Below are positions 28,907 through 36,793 of a stretch of 41,071 nt of DNA, piece after piece (within the stretch, counting starts at the first letter, position 1; every line of letters begins with the position of its first letter). This stretch comes from an uncultured Paracoccus sp. Its GTDB lineage: Bacteria > Pseudomonadota > Alphaproteobacteria > Rhodobacterales > Rhodobacteraceae. The notes under the pieces were generated by a model. That model was not told where the DNA came from. It did not search any database and saw nothing but the letters and a program-made list of their open reading frames with translations. A program made the position numbers and the translations under genes. The stretch covers positions 1 to 41,071 of the forward strand of contig NZ_CAMEFG010000035.1 in the NCBI RefSeq assembly GCF_945915435.1. The letters run 5' to 3'.

Positions 28907-29200
28907 TTATATTTCGTATCCCTGCACGATGATCACGTCGGCCTTGCTGCAATTTTCGCGCAATTCGCGCGCGGCGCGATATTCGGGGCTGTCATAGCAG
29001 GCGCGGGCCGTGTCCAGGTCGGCGAATTCGATCACGACCGAGCGGGCGCGCAGATGGCCCTCGACCTGTTCCTGCGGGCCGCCGCGAACCAGGAAACGCG
29101 CGCCGTATTTCGCGAACGCCGCGGCATTGGCCTGGCGATAGGCGTCATATGCGGCGGTATCGTCGATATCGACATGGGCGATCCAATAGGCCTTGGGCAT
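28907..29200 (-). CDS. DUF1330 family protein
   Basis: A 97-residue dimeric alpha-beta barrel-like protein of the DUF1330 family. It begins MPKAYWIAHVDIDD and has YDAYRQANAAAFAKYGARFLVRGG, RSVVIEFADLDTARACYDSPEY and a final VIIVQGYEI, all typical. The ferredoxin-like fold suggests small-molecule binding or an oxygenase-like role, but no activity is established for the family. It is on the same strand as PPK2 upstream (gap 68 bases) and TerB downstream (gap 56 bases). Confidence 0.92.
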   Translation of the reverse strand: MPKAYWIAHVDIDDTAAYDAYRQANAAAFAKYGARFLVRGGPQEQVEGHLRARSVVIEFADLDTARACYDSPEYRAARELRENCSKADVIIVQGYEI

Positions 29201-29268
29201 GTTCTCTCTCGCATTGGCGATGCAACCCCGAAGAGGATGTCAGAGCCGTGGCGAAGCGGCAAGCCCGA

Positions 29269-30180
29269 TCAATAGTTTTGCGGAACGTAAAGGTCGCGCG
29301 GCAGCACCTCGCGTTCGTAATCGGGATTGAAGACGCGGTCGGGCAACTGGACCTCGTCATGGGGCACGGGGGCGTAGGGCATCATGCTCAGAAGATGGGC
29401 GATGCAGTTCAGCCGCGCCCGCTTCTTGTCGTTGCCGGGGACGATATACCAGGGCGCTTCGGGGATGTTGGTGCGCTCGAACATTTCCTCTTTCGCCTTG
29501 GTGTAATCTTCCCACCGGATGCGCGATTGCAGGTCCATCGGCGACAGCTTCCATTGCTTCAGCGGGTCGTGAATGCGCATCAGAAAGCGCATCTGCTGTT
29601 CCTCGTCCGTGATCGAGAACCAGTATTTCACCAGCCGGATGCCGGAACGCACCAGCATCCGCTCGAATTCGGGCACGTCGTCGAAGAACTGCTGCACCTC
29701 ATCCTCGGTGGCGAAGCCCATCACGCGCTCGACCCCGGCGCGGTTATACCAGCTTCGGTCGAACAGCACGATTTCGCCGCCCGAGGGCAGATGCGGGACG
29801 TAACGCTGGAAATACCATTGCGTCTTTTCGCGGTCCGAGGGCGCGGGCAGGGCCACCACGCGGGCGATGCGCGGGTTGAGCCGCTGCGTGATCCGCTTGA
29901 TCGCGCCGCCCTTGCCCGCGCTGTCGCGGCCCTCGAAGATCACGACGACCTTTTCCTTGTGGTGGCTGACCCAGTCCTGCAACTTGATCAGTTCGGACTG
30001 AAGGCGCAGCAATTCGTGGAAATAGACGCGCCGGGACAGCATGTCGGGGTGGGTGTCGCGATAGATCCGCGCGATTTCCAGCGAAAGGGCGGCGTCCTCC
30101 AGCTCGATCTCGATGTTTTCGTCCAGCGTGTCGTCCAGTTCCCGGTCAAGCCAGGGGTTGAAACCGTCGTCGTTCATCAT
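29269..30180 (-). CDS. ppk2: polyphosphate kinase 2 (PPK2 family)
   Basis: A 303-residue kinase that uses polyphosphate to phosphorylate nucleotides. Walker A is GRDSAGKGG (residues 84-92) and Walker B is FDRSWYNR (140-147). The family signature VVVIFEGRDSAGKGGAIKRITQRLNPR and the lid-module arginines in PSDREKTQWYFQRYVPHLP are intact. A single PPK2 domain of this length suggests class I, which phosphorylates nucleoside diphosphates. The start could be either of two adjacent ATGs; 30180 is used, with AGGA five bases upstream. The next gene upstream on the same strand ends 56 bases away. Confidence 0.95.
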   Translation of the reverse strand: MMNDDGFNPWLDRELDDTLDENIEIELEDAALSLEIARIYRDTHPDMLSRRVYFHELLRLQSELIKLQDWVSHHKEKVVVIFEGRDSAGKGGAIKRITQRLNPRIARVVALPAPSDREKTQWYFQRYVPHLPSGGEIVLFDRSWYNRAGVERVMGFATEDEVQQFFDDVPEFERMLVRSGIRLVKYWFSITDEEQQMRFLMRIHDPLKQWKLSPMDLQSRIRWEDYTKAKEEMFERTNIPEAPWYIVPGNDKKRARLNCIAHLLSMMPYAPVPHDEVQLPDRVFNPDYEREVLPRDLYVPQNY

Positions 30181-30236
30181 GCGTATCCTGCGAAAACCTG
30201 CCCGCTTTCTAGCGGTCGATTGTGACAGTCTTGCGA

Positions 30237-30713
30237 TCAGCGGCGGAACGCGCGCTCGCATTCGGGGGTGACGCCAAAGGCCATGCCGCCGTCCTGCGTG
30301 GCGACCACTGTGCCGCACCATCGGCCGTCGTTGCCAAACAGGCTTTGGGTGCCGCGCGGGCGATAGGCGACGCGGCCCCCGCCCCGGTCGAACAGGTTGA
30401 GCGTTCCGCCCGCATTGGGAACGTAATAGCCCAGCACCTGCCCCCCGGCGTCGAAGATCACCCGCTTTTCATTGGCCGGGTTGCGCGGCGAATTGGCTCG
30501 GGTCGCGGATGAGTTCGCCGGATTGGCCTGCGAATTGGCGGCGGCCGAGGGCAGGTTCGTCACCCGCGCGGGCGAATTGCCGGGCGCGCCGGGACCCAGG
30601 TCGAAGGGCAGTTGCGTCCGGTCGATGGCGAACAGCGGCGCGTCCGCCAGCGCGGGCGGGGCAAGACAGACCAGCGCGGCCAGCACCGCGTTTTTCCTGC
30701 GCCAGAAAGCCAT
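30237..30713 (-). CDS. secreted protein with Asn/Ala-rich spacer, unknown function
   Basis: Not recognised. The 158-residue protein has a signal peptide (AVLAALVCLAPPALA|DAPLF), then a stretch from about residue 45 to 80 made of Asn, Ala, Ser and Pro with repeated PAN/ANS units. In the DNA this appears as repeated GCGAATTGG-like blocks at about 30480-30600. The C-terminal half (EKRVIFDAGGQVLGYYVPNAGGTLNLFDRGGGRVAYRPRG, then GRWCGTV) has Gly-rich turns and looks like a small beta fold repeated in alternate strands, with two Cys in the last 30 residues. It is flanked by PPK2 and pyrG on the same strand, with 53 bases to pyrG. Confidence 0.75.
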   Translation of the reverse strand: MAFWRRKNAVLAALVCLAPPALADAPLFAIDRTQLPFDLGPGAPGNSPARVTNLPSAAANSQANPANSSATRANSPRNPANEKRVIFDAGGQVLGYYVPNAGGTLNLFDRGGGRVAYRPRGTQSLFGNDGRWCGTVVATQDGGMAFGVTPECERAFRR

Positions 30714-30766
30714 GATGCAGGATGCGCTTTTTACGGGCCGTTTTGCAAGCCGTCGCGGGCGGGCGG

Positions 30767-32410
30767 TCAGACCAGCCGCTCGATTTCCTTGGCCGCGCGG
30801 ATGAAATCGGCGAAAAGCGGCGCAGGCTCAAAAGGCTTGGATTTCAGTTCCGGGTGGGCCTGGACGCCGATGAACCACGGATGGTCTGCATGCTCGACCA
30901 CCTCGGGCAGTTTCCCGTCCGGCGACATGCCCGAGAATTTCAGCCCCGCCGCCTCAAGCTGCGCGCGATAGCTGGCGTCGACCTCGTAGCGGTGGCGGTG
31001 GCGGTCCTCGATCTCGGTCGCGCCGTCGTAGATCTGCGAGATGCGGCTGTCCGGCGCCAGCACCGCCGTATAGGCGCCAAGTCGCATCGTCCCGCCCTTG
31101 TCGTCGTCGATCGAGCGGTTGACCATGTAATTGCCCTGCACCCATTCCTTGAGGTGATAGACGATCGGGGTGAAGCGCTGCTTGCCGGCCTCGTGGTCGA
31201 ATTCCTCGGAACCCGCATCGGGCAGGCCGGCAAGGTTGCGCGCGGCCTCGATCACGGCCATCTGCATGCCAAGGCAGATGCCCAAGTAGGGCACCTTCTT
31301 TTCGCGGGCATATCTGGCGGCGGCGATCATGCCTTCGGTCCCGCGTTCGCCGAAACCGCCGGGGACGATGATGCCGTTGAAGCCGTCCAGCAGATGCGTG
31401 CCCTCGCGTTCCAGCCTTTCGCTGTCGATCCATTCGGCGCGGACGCGGGTGCGGTTGGCCATGCCGCCGTGGGTCAGGGCCTCGGCGATGGATTTATAGG
31501 CGTCCTCGAGCTGGGTATATTTGCCGACGACGGCGATCTGGACCTTGCCCTCGGCATTGTTCAGCCGGTCCATCACGTCCTCCCACCGGGTCAGGTCGGG
31601 GCGCGGGGCAGGGCTGATCTGGAAGGCATCCAGCACCGCGCGGTCCAGCCCCGCGCGGTGATAGGCCAGGGGCGCCTCGTAGATGGATTTCAGGTCGTAG
31701 GCGGGAATCACGGCGTCGGGGCGGACGTTGCAGAACAGCGCGATCTTGGCGCGTTCCTTTTCCGGGATCGGCTGTTCGCTGCGGCAGACCAGCACATCGG
31801 GCGCAAGGCCGATGGATTGCAACTCCTTGACGCTGTGCTGCGTGGGCTTGGTCTTCAACTCTCCGCTGGCGGCAAGGTAGGGCAGCAGCGTCAGGTGCAT
31901 CAGGATGCATTCGCCGCGCGGGCGTTCGTGGGTGAACTGGCGGATCGCCTCGAAGAAGGGCAGGCCCTCGATGTCGCCGACGGTGCCGCCGATCTCGCAC
32001 AGCATGAAATCGACCTCGTCGCTGCCGATTTCCAGGAAGGATTTGATCTCGTTCGTCACATGGGGAATGACCTGGATCGTCTTGCCCAGGTAGGCGCCCC
32101 GGCGTTCGTTATCCAGCACGTTGGAATAGATGCGGCCCGCGGAAATCGAATCGGTCTTGCGCGCCGAGACGCCGGTGAAACGCTCGTAATGGCCCAGGTC
32201 CAGATCGGTTTCCGCGCCGTCGTCGGTCACGAAGACCTCGCCATGTTCAAAGGGCGACATGGTGCCCGGATCGACGTTCAGATAGGGGTCCAGCTTGCGC
32301 AGCCGGACGCTGTAGCCGCGTGCCTGCAAGAGCGCGCCAAGCGCCGCCGAGGCCAGCCCCTTGCCGAGTGAGGAAACCACGCCGCCGGTGATGAAGATGT
32401 AACGCGCCAT
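30767..32410 (-). CDS. pyrG: CTP synthase
   Basis: Amidates UTP to CTP with glutamine as nitrogen donor. The 547-residue protein starts [18 protein letters not shown], the ATP-binding P-loop of the synthetase domain (about 1-265). The class I glutamine amidotransferase domain follows, with the nucleophile in [12 protein letters not shown] around residue 380 and the catalytic His/Glu in [10 protein letters not shown]. Phosphate-binding segments such as [22 protein letters not shown] are complete. The ATG at 32410 is supported by the strict family start; the frame extends 10 codons more. The leader between its promoter and start can form a stem that overlaps the ribosome binding region, a possible translational control. 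Confidence 0.98.
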   Translation of the reverse strand: MARYIFITGGVVSSLGKGLASAALGALLQARGYSVRLRKLDPYLNVDPGTMSPFEHGEVFVTDDGAETDLDLGHYERFTGVSARKTDSISAGRIYSNVLDNERRGAYLGKTIQVIPHVTNEIKSFLEIGSDEVDFMLCEIGGTVGDIEGLPFFEAIRQFTHERPRGECILMHLTLLPYLAASGELKTKPTQHSVKELQSIGLAPDVLVCRSEQPIPEKERAKIALFCNVRPDAVIPAYDLKSIYEAPLAYHRAGLDRAVLDAFQISPAPRPDLTRWEDVMDRLNNAEGKVQIAVVGKYTQLEDAYKSIAEALTHGGMANRTRVRAEWIDSERLEREGTHLLDGFNGIIVPGGFGERGTEGMIAAARYAREKKVPYLGICLGMQMAVIEAARNLAGLPDAGSEEFDHEAGKQRFTPIVYHLKEWVQGNYMVNRSIDDDKGGTMRLGAYTAVLAPDSRISQIYDGATEIEDRHRHRYEVDASYRAQLEAAGLKFSGMSPDGKLPEVVEHADHPWFIGVQAHPELKSKPFEPAPLFADFIRAAKEIERLV

Positions 32411-32416
32411 TGGGGT

Positions 32417-32469
32417 CCCGTGATCCTTAGAACAGTTCAAGCGCGGCCCAGCCGGACCGGCATCACGGG
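32417..32469 (-). promoter_or_regulatory. pyrG leader inverted repeat
   Basis: CCCGTGAT (32469-32462 on the - strand) pairs perfectly with ATCACGGG (32424-32417), with a 37-base loop. The first arm would be the very 5' end of the transcript from the promoter at 32476-32504, and the second arm overlaps GGGA, the likely ribosome binding site, seven bases from the pyrG ATG. The loop also contains GCCGG-T-CCGGC. Confidence 0.4.
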
Positions 32470-32475
32470 AGAATG

Positions 32476-32504
32476 GCTATAACCGATTCTTCCGCTCGCC
32501 GCAA
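32476..32504 (-). promoter_or_regulatory. candidate pyrG promoter
   Basis: TTGCGG (32504-32499) and TATAGC (32481-32476) on the - strand are 17 bases apart, followed by CATTCT. It lies between the secG terminator region and pyrG. Confidence 0.5.
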
Positions 32505-32524
32505 CGGACCGCAATTCAAGCCAA

Positions 32525-32543
32525 GGGGCGCAAGTTGCGCCCC
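32525..32543 (-). terminator. secG terminator hairpin
   Basis: GGGGCGC (32525-32531) pairs with GCGCCCC (32537-32543) around AAGTT, 12 bases after secG. On the - strand the following sequence is CTTGGCTTGAATTG, with few U residues; on the + strand it is CGATTTTCG. Termination of secG is likely but not strong. Confidence 0.5.
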
Positions 32544-32555
32544 CGATTTTCGTGG

Positions 32556-33059
32556 TCAGTTGCCTGCGGGCTGCGCGGGCGCCGGATCGGCCGGTTCGTC
32601 CCGGGGCGCAGCCGCTGCGGGCGGGGTGACGGGTGCGGCTTGCTCGGGTGCCGCCTCGGCGGGTGCGGCTTGCGCCGCCTCATCCGCGGGGGCAGAGGCC
32701 GAGGGCGGCGTGATCGGCTGGCCCGCCGCCGGGGGCGGGGGCACATATGCGGGCATGTCCGGCATCCCCGAGGAAGGCGCGGGCATCGTCGGATTGCCCA
32801 GGTCAAGCTGGTCCAGCACCGAGCCGCTGGACACGTCGCGCGCCGCGATGATCGTCAGCGTCACCGAGGTGGCAAGGAAGGCCACCGCCAGGATCCAGGT
32901 GACGCGGGTCAGCGCGTTCGCGGCCTGGCGCCCGGTCATGACGCCGCCGCCACCGCCTCCGCCGATACCAAGGCCCCCGCCTTCGGACCGCTGCAACAGG
33001 ACCAGCGCAATCAGCGCAAGGGCCAAGAGCAGGTGCACGGTCAGCACGATGTTTTCCAC
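32556..33059 (-). CDS. secG: preprotein translocase subunit SecG
   Basis: Small subunit of the SecYEG channel. The first helix is NIVLTVHLLLALALIALVLLQ, followed by the family's RSEGGGLGIGGGGGGGVMTGRQAANALTRVT and the second helix WILAVAFLATSVTLTIIAA. At 167 residues it is longer than enterobacterial SecG (about 110) because of an 80-residue C-terminal tail rich in Ala, Pro and Glu (PAEAAPEQAAPV), which is probably disordered; such tails are frequent in Rhodobacteraceae SecG. The start is GTG at 33059 with AAAGG upstream. It is placed next to pyrG, an arrangement common in alphaproteobacteria. Confidence 0.93.
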   Translation of the reverse strand: MENIVLTVHLLLALALIALVLLQRSEGGGLGIGGGGGGGVMTGRQAANALTRVTWILAVAFLATSVTLTIIAARDVSSGSVLDQLDLGNPTMPAPSSGMPDMPAYVPPPPAAGQPITPPSASAPADEAAQAAPAEAAPEQAAPVTPPAAAAPRDEPADPAPAQPAGN

Positions 33060-33088
33060 GACGAGCGCCTTTCTTTCTTCGACGGGTC

Positions 33089-33117
33089 TATCTAGTCACC
33101 GCGACGCTGCTTGGCAA
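33089..33117 (-). promoter_or_regulatory. candidate secG promoter
   Basis: TTGCCA (33117-33112) and TAGATA (33094-33089) on the - strand are 17 bases apart. The -35 is close to consensus, the -10 weak. The gap from 33060 to 33138 holds no other signal. Confidence 0.45.
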
Positions 33118-33138
33118 GCGGGCGGGGCGGGCTTTGGT

Positions 33139-33831
33139 TCATTCCTGCGACGGATGGCCCACCGGACCCAGGATCCCGGACAGGATGCGGGCGGCCTCGT
33201 CGCGGCAGGGGGTCAGGGTGTCGCGATTCTCGCCGGGGAAGAAGCGGGCGCGGATCGCCGTCGGCATGGGTGCGGGGCTGGCGATATGGACGGCGGGGCC
33301 GACCTGTTCGCTTTCCGCCTGCCAACTGCGCGCCAGCGCGATCTGCGCGGCCTTGGTGGCGCCGTAATTGCCCATGAACTTCTGGCCCGCGCGGGGATCG
33401 TCGAAAAACAGCGCCGCGCCGCGCCGCCCGCGCAGCAGCGGCTCGATCAGCGCGATCAGCCCGTGGGTGGCGGTGACGTTCAGATCGACCGCCTTGGCGA
33501 AATCCTTGGGATCGATATGGGGCGCGGGCGACAGCGGGGCCGCGTGGATGGCCGTATGCGCCCAGAGGTCGATGCCGCCCCAGCGGCCAAGCACGGCCTT
33601 GACCATCTGGATCATCGCCTCGGGGTTGGTCACGTCCATCGGCGCCAGCGTGGCCGAGCCGCCCGCCTTGCGGATGCGGTCGTCCAGTTCCTCGAGCGCG
33701 CCGGTGGTGCGGGCCACGGCCAGCACATGCCATCCGCGCGAGGCGAGATCTTCGGCAAGCGCCGCGCCAAGGCCGCGCGAGGCGCCCGTGACCAGCGCCA
33801 CCTTTCGGGATGCGGGATCGTTCTGTGTCAT
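33139..33831 (-). CDS. SDR family protein with degraded active site
   Basis: A 230-residue short-chain dehydrogenase/reductase fold. The cofactor-binding TGASRGLG is at residues 15-22 and the YxxxK pair is intact (Tyr156, Lys160 in NYGATKAA). However, the catalytic Ser expected 13 residues before Tyr156 is missing (the region reads ALFFDDPRAGQKFMGNY), and the NNAG structural motif reads AHTA. The cofactor site is kept, so it may bind NAD(P) without normal turnover, or have a changed mechanism. It starts at ATG 33831 and is downstream of gltA, separated by a strong terminator, with secG 79 bases further on. Confidence 0.85.
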   Translation of the reverse strand: MTQNDPASRKVALVTGASRGLGAALAEDLASRGWHVLAVARTTGALEELDDRIRKAGGSATLAPMDVTNPEAMIQMVKAVLGRWGGIDLWAHTAIHAAPLSPAPHIDPKDFAKAVDLNVTATHGLIALIEPLLRGRRGAALFFDDPRAGQKFMGNYGATKAAQIALARSWQAESEQVGPAVHIASPAPMPTAIRARFFPGENRDTLTPCRDEAARILSGILGPVGHPSQE

Positions 33832-33888
33832 GGCGGGGGTTTGGCACTGCTTTGGTGGCGACGCAAGCCCCGCCGGCACGTGCGCGAC

Positions 33889-33922
33889 AAAAAGGCCCCG
33901 CGCGGATGGCGGGGCCTTTTTT
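33889..33922 (-). terminator. gltA terminator (bidirectional)
   Basis: A 13-bp stem, 33889-33901 with 33909-33921, has a 7-base loop and T or A runs on both sides (AAAAA before, TTTTTT after). On the - strand it lies 15 bases after gltA and runs into U residues. It resembles the acnA terminator, sharing AAGGCCCCG. Confidence 0.92.
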
Positions 33923-33936
33923 CGCGGGTCAGGGGA

Positions 33937-35229
33937 TCAGCGCTTGCTGATCGCAAGATAGTCGCGGCGCAGCGCCCCGACGTAAAGCTGGCGCGGACGG
34001 CCGATCTTGTTCTGCGGATCGGCCAGCATTTCCTTCCACTGCGCGACCCAGCCCACCGTGCGCGAGATCGCGAAGATCGGCGTGAACATCGAGGTCGGGA
34101 AGCCCATCGCCTCAAGGATGATGCCCGAATAGAAATCGACGTTGGGGTAAAGCTTCTTCTCGACGAAATACTCGTCCTCGAGCGCGATGCGCTCAAGCTC
34201 CTTGGCGACTTGCAGGGTCTCGTTGTCATCGACGCCCAGCAGGGCCAGGACCTCGTCGGCGGATTCCTTCATCACCTTGGCGCGCGGGTCGAAGTTCTTG
34301 TAGACGCGGTGCCCGAAGCCCATCAGGCGGAAGGAATCGTCCTTGTCCTTGGCGCGCTTGATGAATTCGGGGATGCGGTCCACGGTGCCGATTTCGCGCA
34401 GCATCTCCAGGCAGGCCTGGTTCGCGCCGCCATGCGCCGGACCCCACAGGCAGGCGATGCCCGCCGCGACGCAGGCGAAGGGATTGGCCCCCGAGGAACC
34501 CGCCAGGCGCACGGTCGAGGTCGAGGCGTTCTGCTCATGATCGGCATGCAGCATCATGATGCGGTCCATCGCCTTGGACAGAACCGGCGAGACGACGTAA
34601 TCCTCGGTCGGGACGGCAAAGCACATGCGCAGGAAGTTCGACGCATAATCAAGGTCGTTGCGCGGATAGACGAAGGGCTGGCCCATCGAATACTTGTAGG
34701 CCATCGCGGCGATCGTCGGCAGCTTGGCGATCATGCGGATCGAGGCGACCTCGCGCTGCCAGGGGTCGTTGATGTCCACGCTGTCGTGGTAGAAGGCCGA
34801 CATCGCGCCGACCACGCCCACCATCGTCGCCATCGGATGCGCGTCGCGGCGGAAGCCGCGGAAGAAGTTGTGCATCTGTTCGTGGACCATCGTGTGACGG
34901 GTCACGCGCTTGTGGAAATCGGCCATCTGTTCACGGCTGGGCAATTCGCCGTAAAGCAGCAGATAGCAGGTTTCCAGATAGTTGGAATTCGCCGCCAACT
35001 GCTCGATCGGGTAGCCGCGATACCACAGCTCGCCCTTGTCGCCGTCGATATAGGTGATCGTCGATTCGCAGGATGCGGTCGAAGTGAAGCCGGGGTCGAA
35101 GGTAAAGACATCCGCCTCGCCATACAGCTTGCGGATGTCGATCGCATCCGGCCCGACCGTGGGCGACAGCAGGGGCAGGTCGTATTCCTTGCCCTTGACC
35201 GTCACCTTTGCGGTTTTCGCTTCTGCCAT
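33937..35229 (-). CDS. gltA: citrate synthase
   Basis: Condenses acetyl-CoA with oxaloacetate in the first TCA step. The 430-residue protein is the hexameric Gram-negative type. Active-site parts are in place: the His in [11 protein letters not shown], the His in [15 protein letters not shown], and the Asp in [14 protein letters not shown]. The N terminus ([26 protein letters not shown]) matches this type. The start at 35229 follows AAAGGAACC. gltX lies upstream on the same strand with a 53-base gap that contains a GCCGGC-CTTG-GCCGGC hairpin (35252-35267) without a U tail, so readthrough from gltX is possible. Confidence 0.98.
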   Translation of the reverse strand: MAEAKTAKVTVKGKEYDLPLLSPTVGPDAIDIRKLYGEADVFTFDPGFTSTASCESTITYIDGDKGELWYRGYPIEQLAANSNYLETCYLLLYGELPSREQMADFHKRVTRHTMVHEQMHNFFRGFRRDAHPMATMVGVVGAMSAFYHDSVDINDPWQREVASIRMIAKLPTIAAMAYKYSMGQPFVYPRNDLDYASNFLRMCFAVPTEDYVVSPVLSKAMDRIMMLHADHEQNASTSTVRLAGSSGANPFACVAAGIACLWGPAHGGANQACLEMLREIGTVDRIPEFIKRAKDKDDSFRLMGFGHRVYKNFDPRAKVMKESADEVLALLGVDDNETLQVAKELERIALEDEYFVEKKLYPNVDFYSGIILEAMGFPTSMFTPIFAISRTVGWVAQWKEMLADPQNKIGRPRQLYVGALRRDYLAISKR

Positions 35230-35282
35230 TTCCGGGTTCCTTTCACCTGTGGCCGGCCTTGGCCGGCATATTGGGCCGGGCC

Positions 35283-36677
35283 TCAGCCCAGTTGGTCGTG
35301 CAACCGGGCCAGCACCTCATCCCGGCCAAGAGCAATCATCATGTCGAATACGCTGGGGGTCGATGTCCGGCCTGCCAGGCAGGATCTGAGCGGCGCGGCG
35401 ATCTTGCCAAGCCCCAGATCATGCGCTTCAGCAACCTTCTTGGCGATCGCCTCCAATTCGTCCCTGCGCCAAGTAGCACCGCGCAATTCGGCAGTCAATT
35501 CCTTCAGTATGCCGTGGGATACCGGATCCAGCGCCTTCTGCGCCTTTTCATCGGGCTGCACGGGGCGCTCGATCAGCGCGAAATGCGCCTGTTCCAGCAG
35601 TTGCGGCAGGTTGCGGGCCTTTTGCGCAAGCTGGGTCAGGACGGGCCGCATTCGCGAGATTTGCAGATCGGACAGCGCAGGCTGGCCGGTTTCGCGCAGG
35701 AAGCCCGCGATTTCGTCCAGCAGCCGGTCCTCGGACATGCGCGAAAGGTGATAGCCGCTGACATGTTCCAGCTTCTTGAAATCCAGCCGCGCGGGGGCCT
35801 TGCCGATCCCCGCAAGGTCGAACCATTCGCGGGCCTGCGCATCGTCGAACAGTTCGTCGTCGCCGTGGCTCCACCCCAGCCGGGCCAGGTAGTTGCGCAT
35901 GGCACAGGCGGGATAGCCCATCGCGGCATATTCGTGCAGGCCGACCGCGCCGTGGCGCTTGGACAGCTTCTTGCCGTCGGCCCCGTGGATCAGCGGGATA
36001 TGGGCAAAGACCGGGATATCCCAGCCCATCGCCTGATAGATCTGGATCTGGCGCGCGGCATTGGTCAGGTGGTCGTCGCCCCGGATGACATGGGTCACGC
36101 CCATGTCGTGATCGTCCACCACCACCGCATGCATATAGGTGGGCGTCCCGTCCGAGCGCAGCAGCACCATGTCGTCCAACTGGTCGTTGCCGACGGTCAC
36201 GTCGCCCTGCACCGCGTCGCGCACCACCGTCCGGCCTTCGCGGGGTGCGCGCAGGCGGATGGCATGGGGCGCGTCGGGATGGGTCGCGGGATCGGCGTCG
36301 CGCCAGGGGCTGGCAAAGGGCTGGCGCGGATGCGCCTCGCGCCATTCGGCGATCTCCTCGGGGGTCGAAAAGCATTTGTAGGCCGCGCCACTCGCCAACA
36401 TCTCGCGCGCGACCTCGGCGTGGCGTTCGTGCCCGGCGAACTGGCTGACGGGTTCCCCGTCCCAGTCGAGGCCCAGCCATTCCAGGCCCTTCAGAATCGC
36501 CTCGGTCGCCTGCGGGGTGGAGCGGGCGCGGTCGGTGTCCTCGATCCGCAGCAGGAACTTCCCACCGCGGCCGCGCGCATAAAGCCAGTTGAACAGCGCG
36601 GTCCTTGCGCCGCCGATATGCAGATAACCAGTGGGGGAAGGGGCGAACCGGGTGACGACGGGCGTTTCAGCGGACAT
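35283..36677 (-). CDS. gltX: glutamyl-tRNA synthetase
   Basis: Charges tRNA(Glu), and in alphaproteobacteria often tRNA(Gln) too, the latter then amidated by GatCAB. The 464-residue class I enzyme has HIGG (HIGH motif) at residues 20-23 in [20 protein letters not shown] and KLSKR at 237-241. [28 protein letters not shown] is the catalytic core. Alphaproteobacteria often have two gltX copies; only one is in this window. The N terminus [17 protein letters not shown] supports the start at 36677. It diverges from comEC with a 116-base gap. Confidence 0.97.
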   Translation of the reverse strand: MSAETPVVTRFAPSPTGYLHIGGARTALFNWLYARGRGGKFLLRIEDTDRARSTPQATEAILKGLEWLGLDWDGEPVSQFAGHERHAEVAREMLASGAAYKCFSTPEEIAEWREAHPRQPFASPWRDADPATHPDAPHAIRLRAPREGRTVVRDAVQGDVTVGNDQLDDMVLLRSDGTPTYMHAVVVDDHDMGVTHVIRGDDHLTNAARQIQIYQAMGWDIPVFAHIPLIHGADGKKLSKRHGAVGLHEYAAMGYPACAMRNYLARLGWSHGDDELFDDAQAREWFDLAGIGKAPARLDFKKLEHVSGYHLSRMSEDRLLDEIAGFLRETGQPALSDLQISRMRPVLTQLAQKARNLPQLLEQAHFALIERPVQPDEKAQKALDPVSHGILKELTAELRGATWRRDELEAIAKKVAEAHDLGLGKIAAPLRSCLAGRTSTPSVFDMMIALGRDEVLARLHDQLG

Positions 36678-36793
36678 GGCGGCCTTGCTTGTGACGAAGA
36701 TTTCAGACGACGGCGGTTAACCTTTTGGTAAGCGCCGCGTGGCAAACTCGCATCAGAAATACTGAAGCGGCGGGCGAAGGACAAGGATCGGCG

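Noticed and set aside
32473..35751. Open frame of 1092 codons on the + strand
   Set aside because: It is antisense to secG, the SDR gene, gltA and the end of gltX. It has no recognisable domain and arises from high-GC codon bias.
36719..36734. TTAACC-TTTT-GGTAA inverted repeat between gltX and comEC
   Set aside because: Only five paired bases, no second site and no known consensus (it is not a GTTC-N7-GTTC LexA box).
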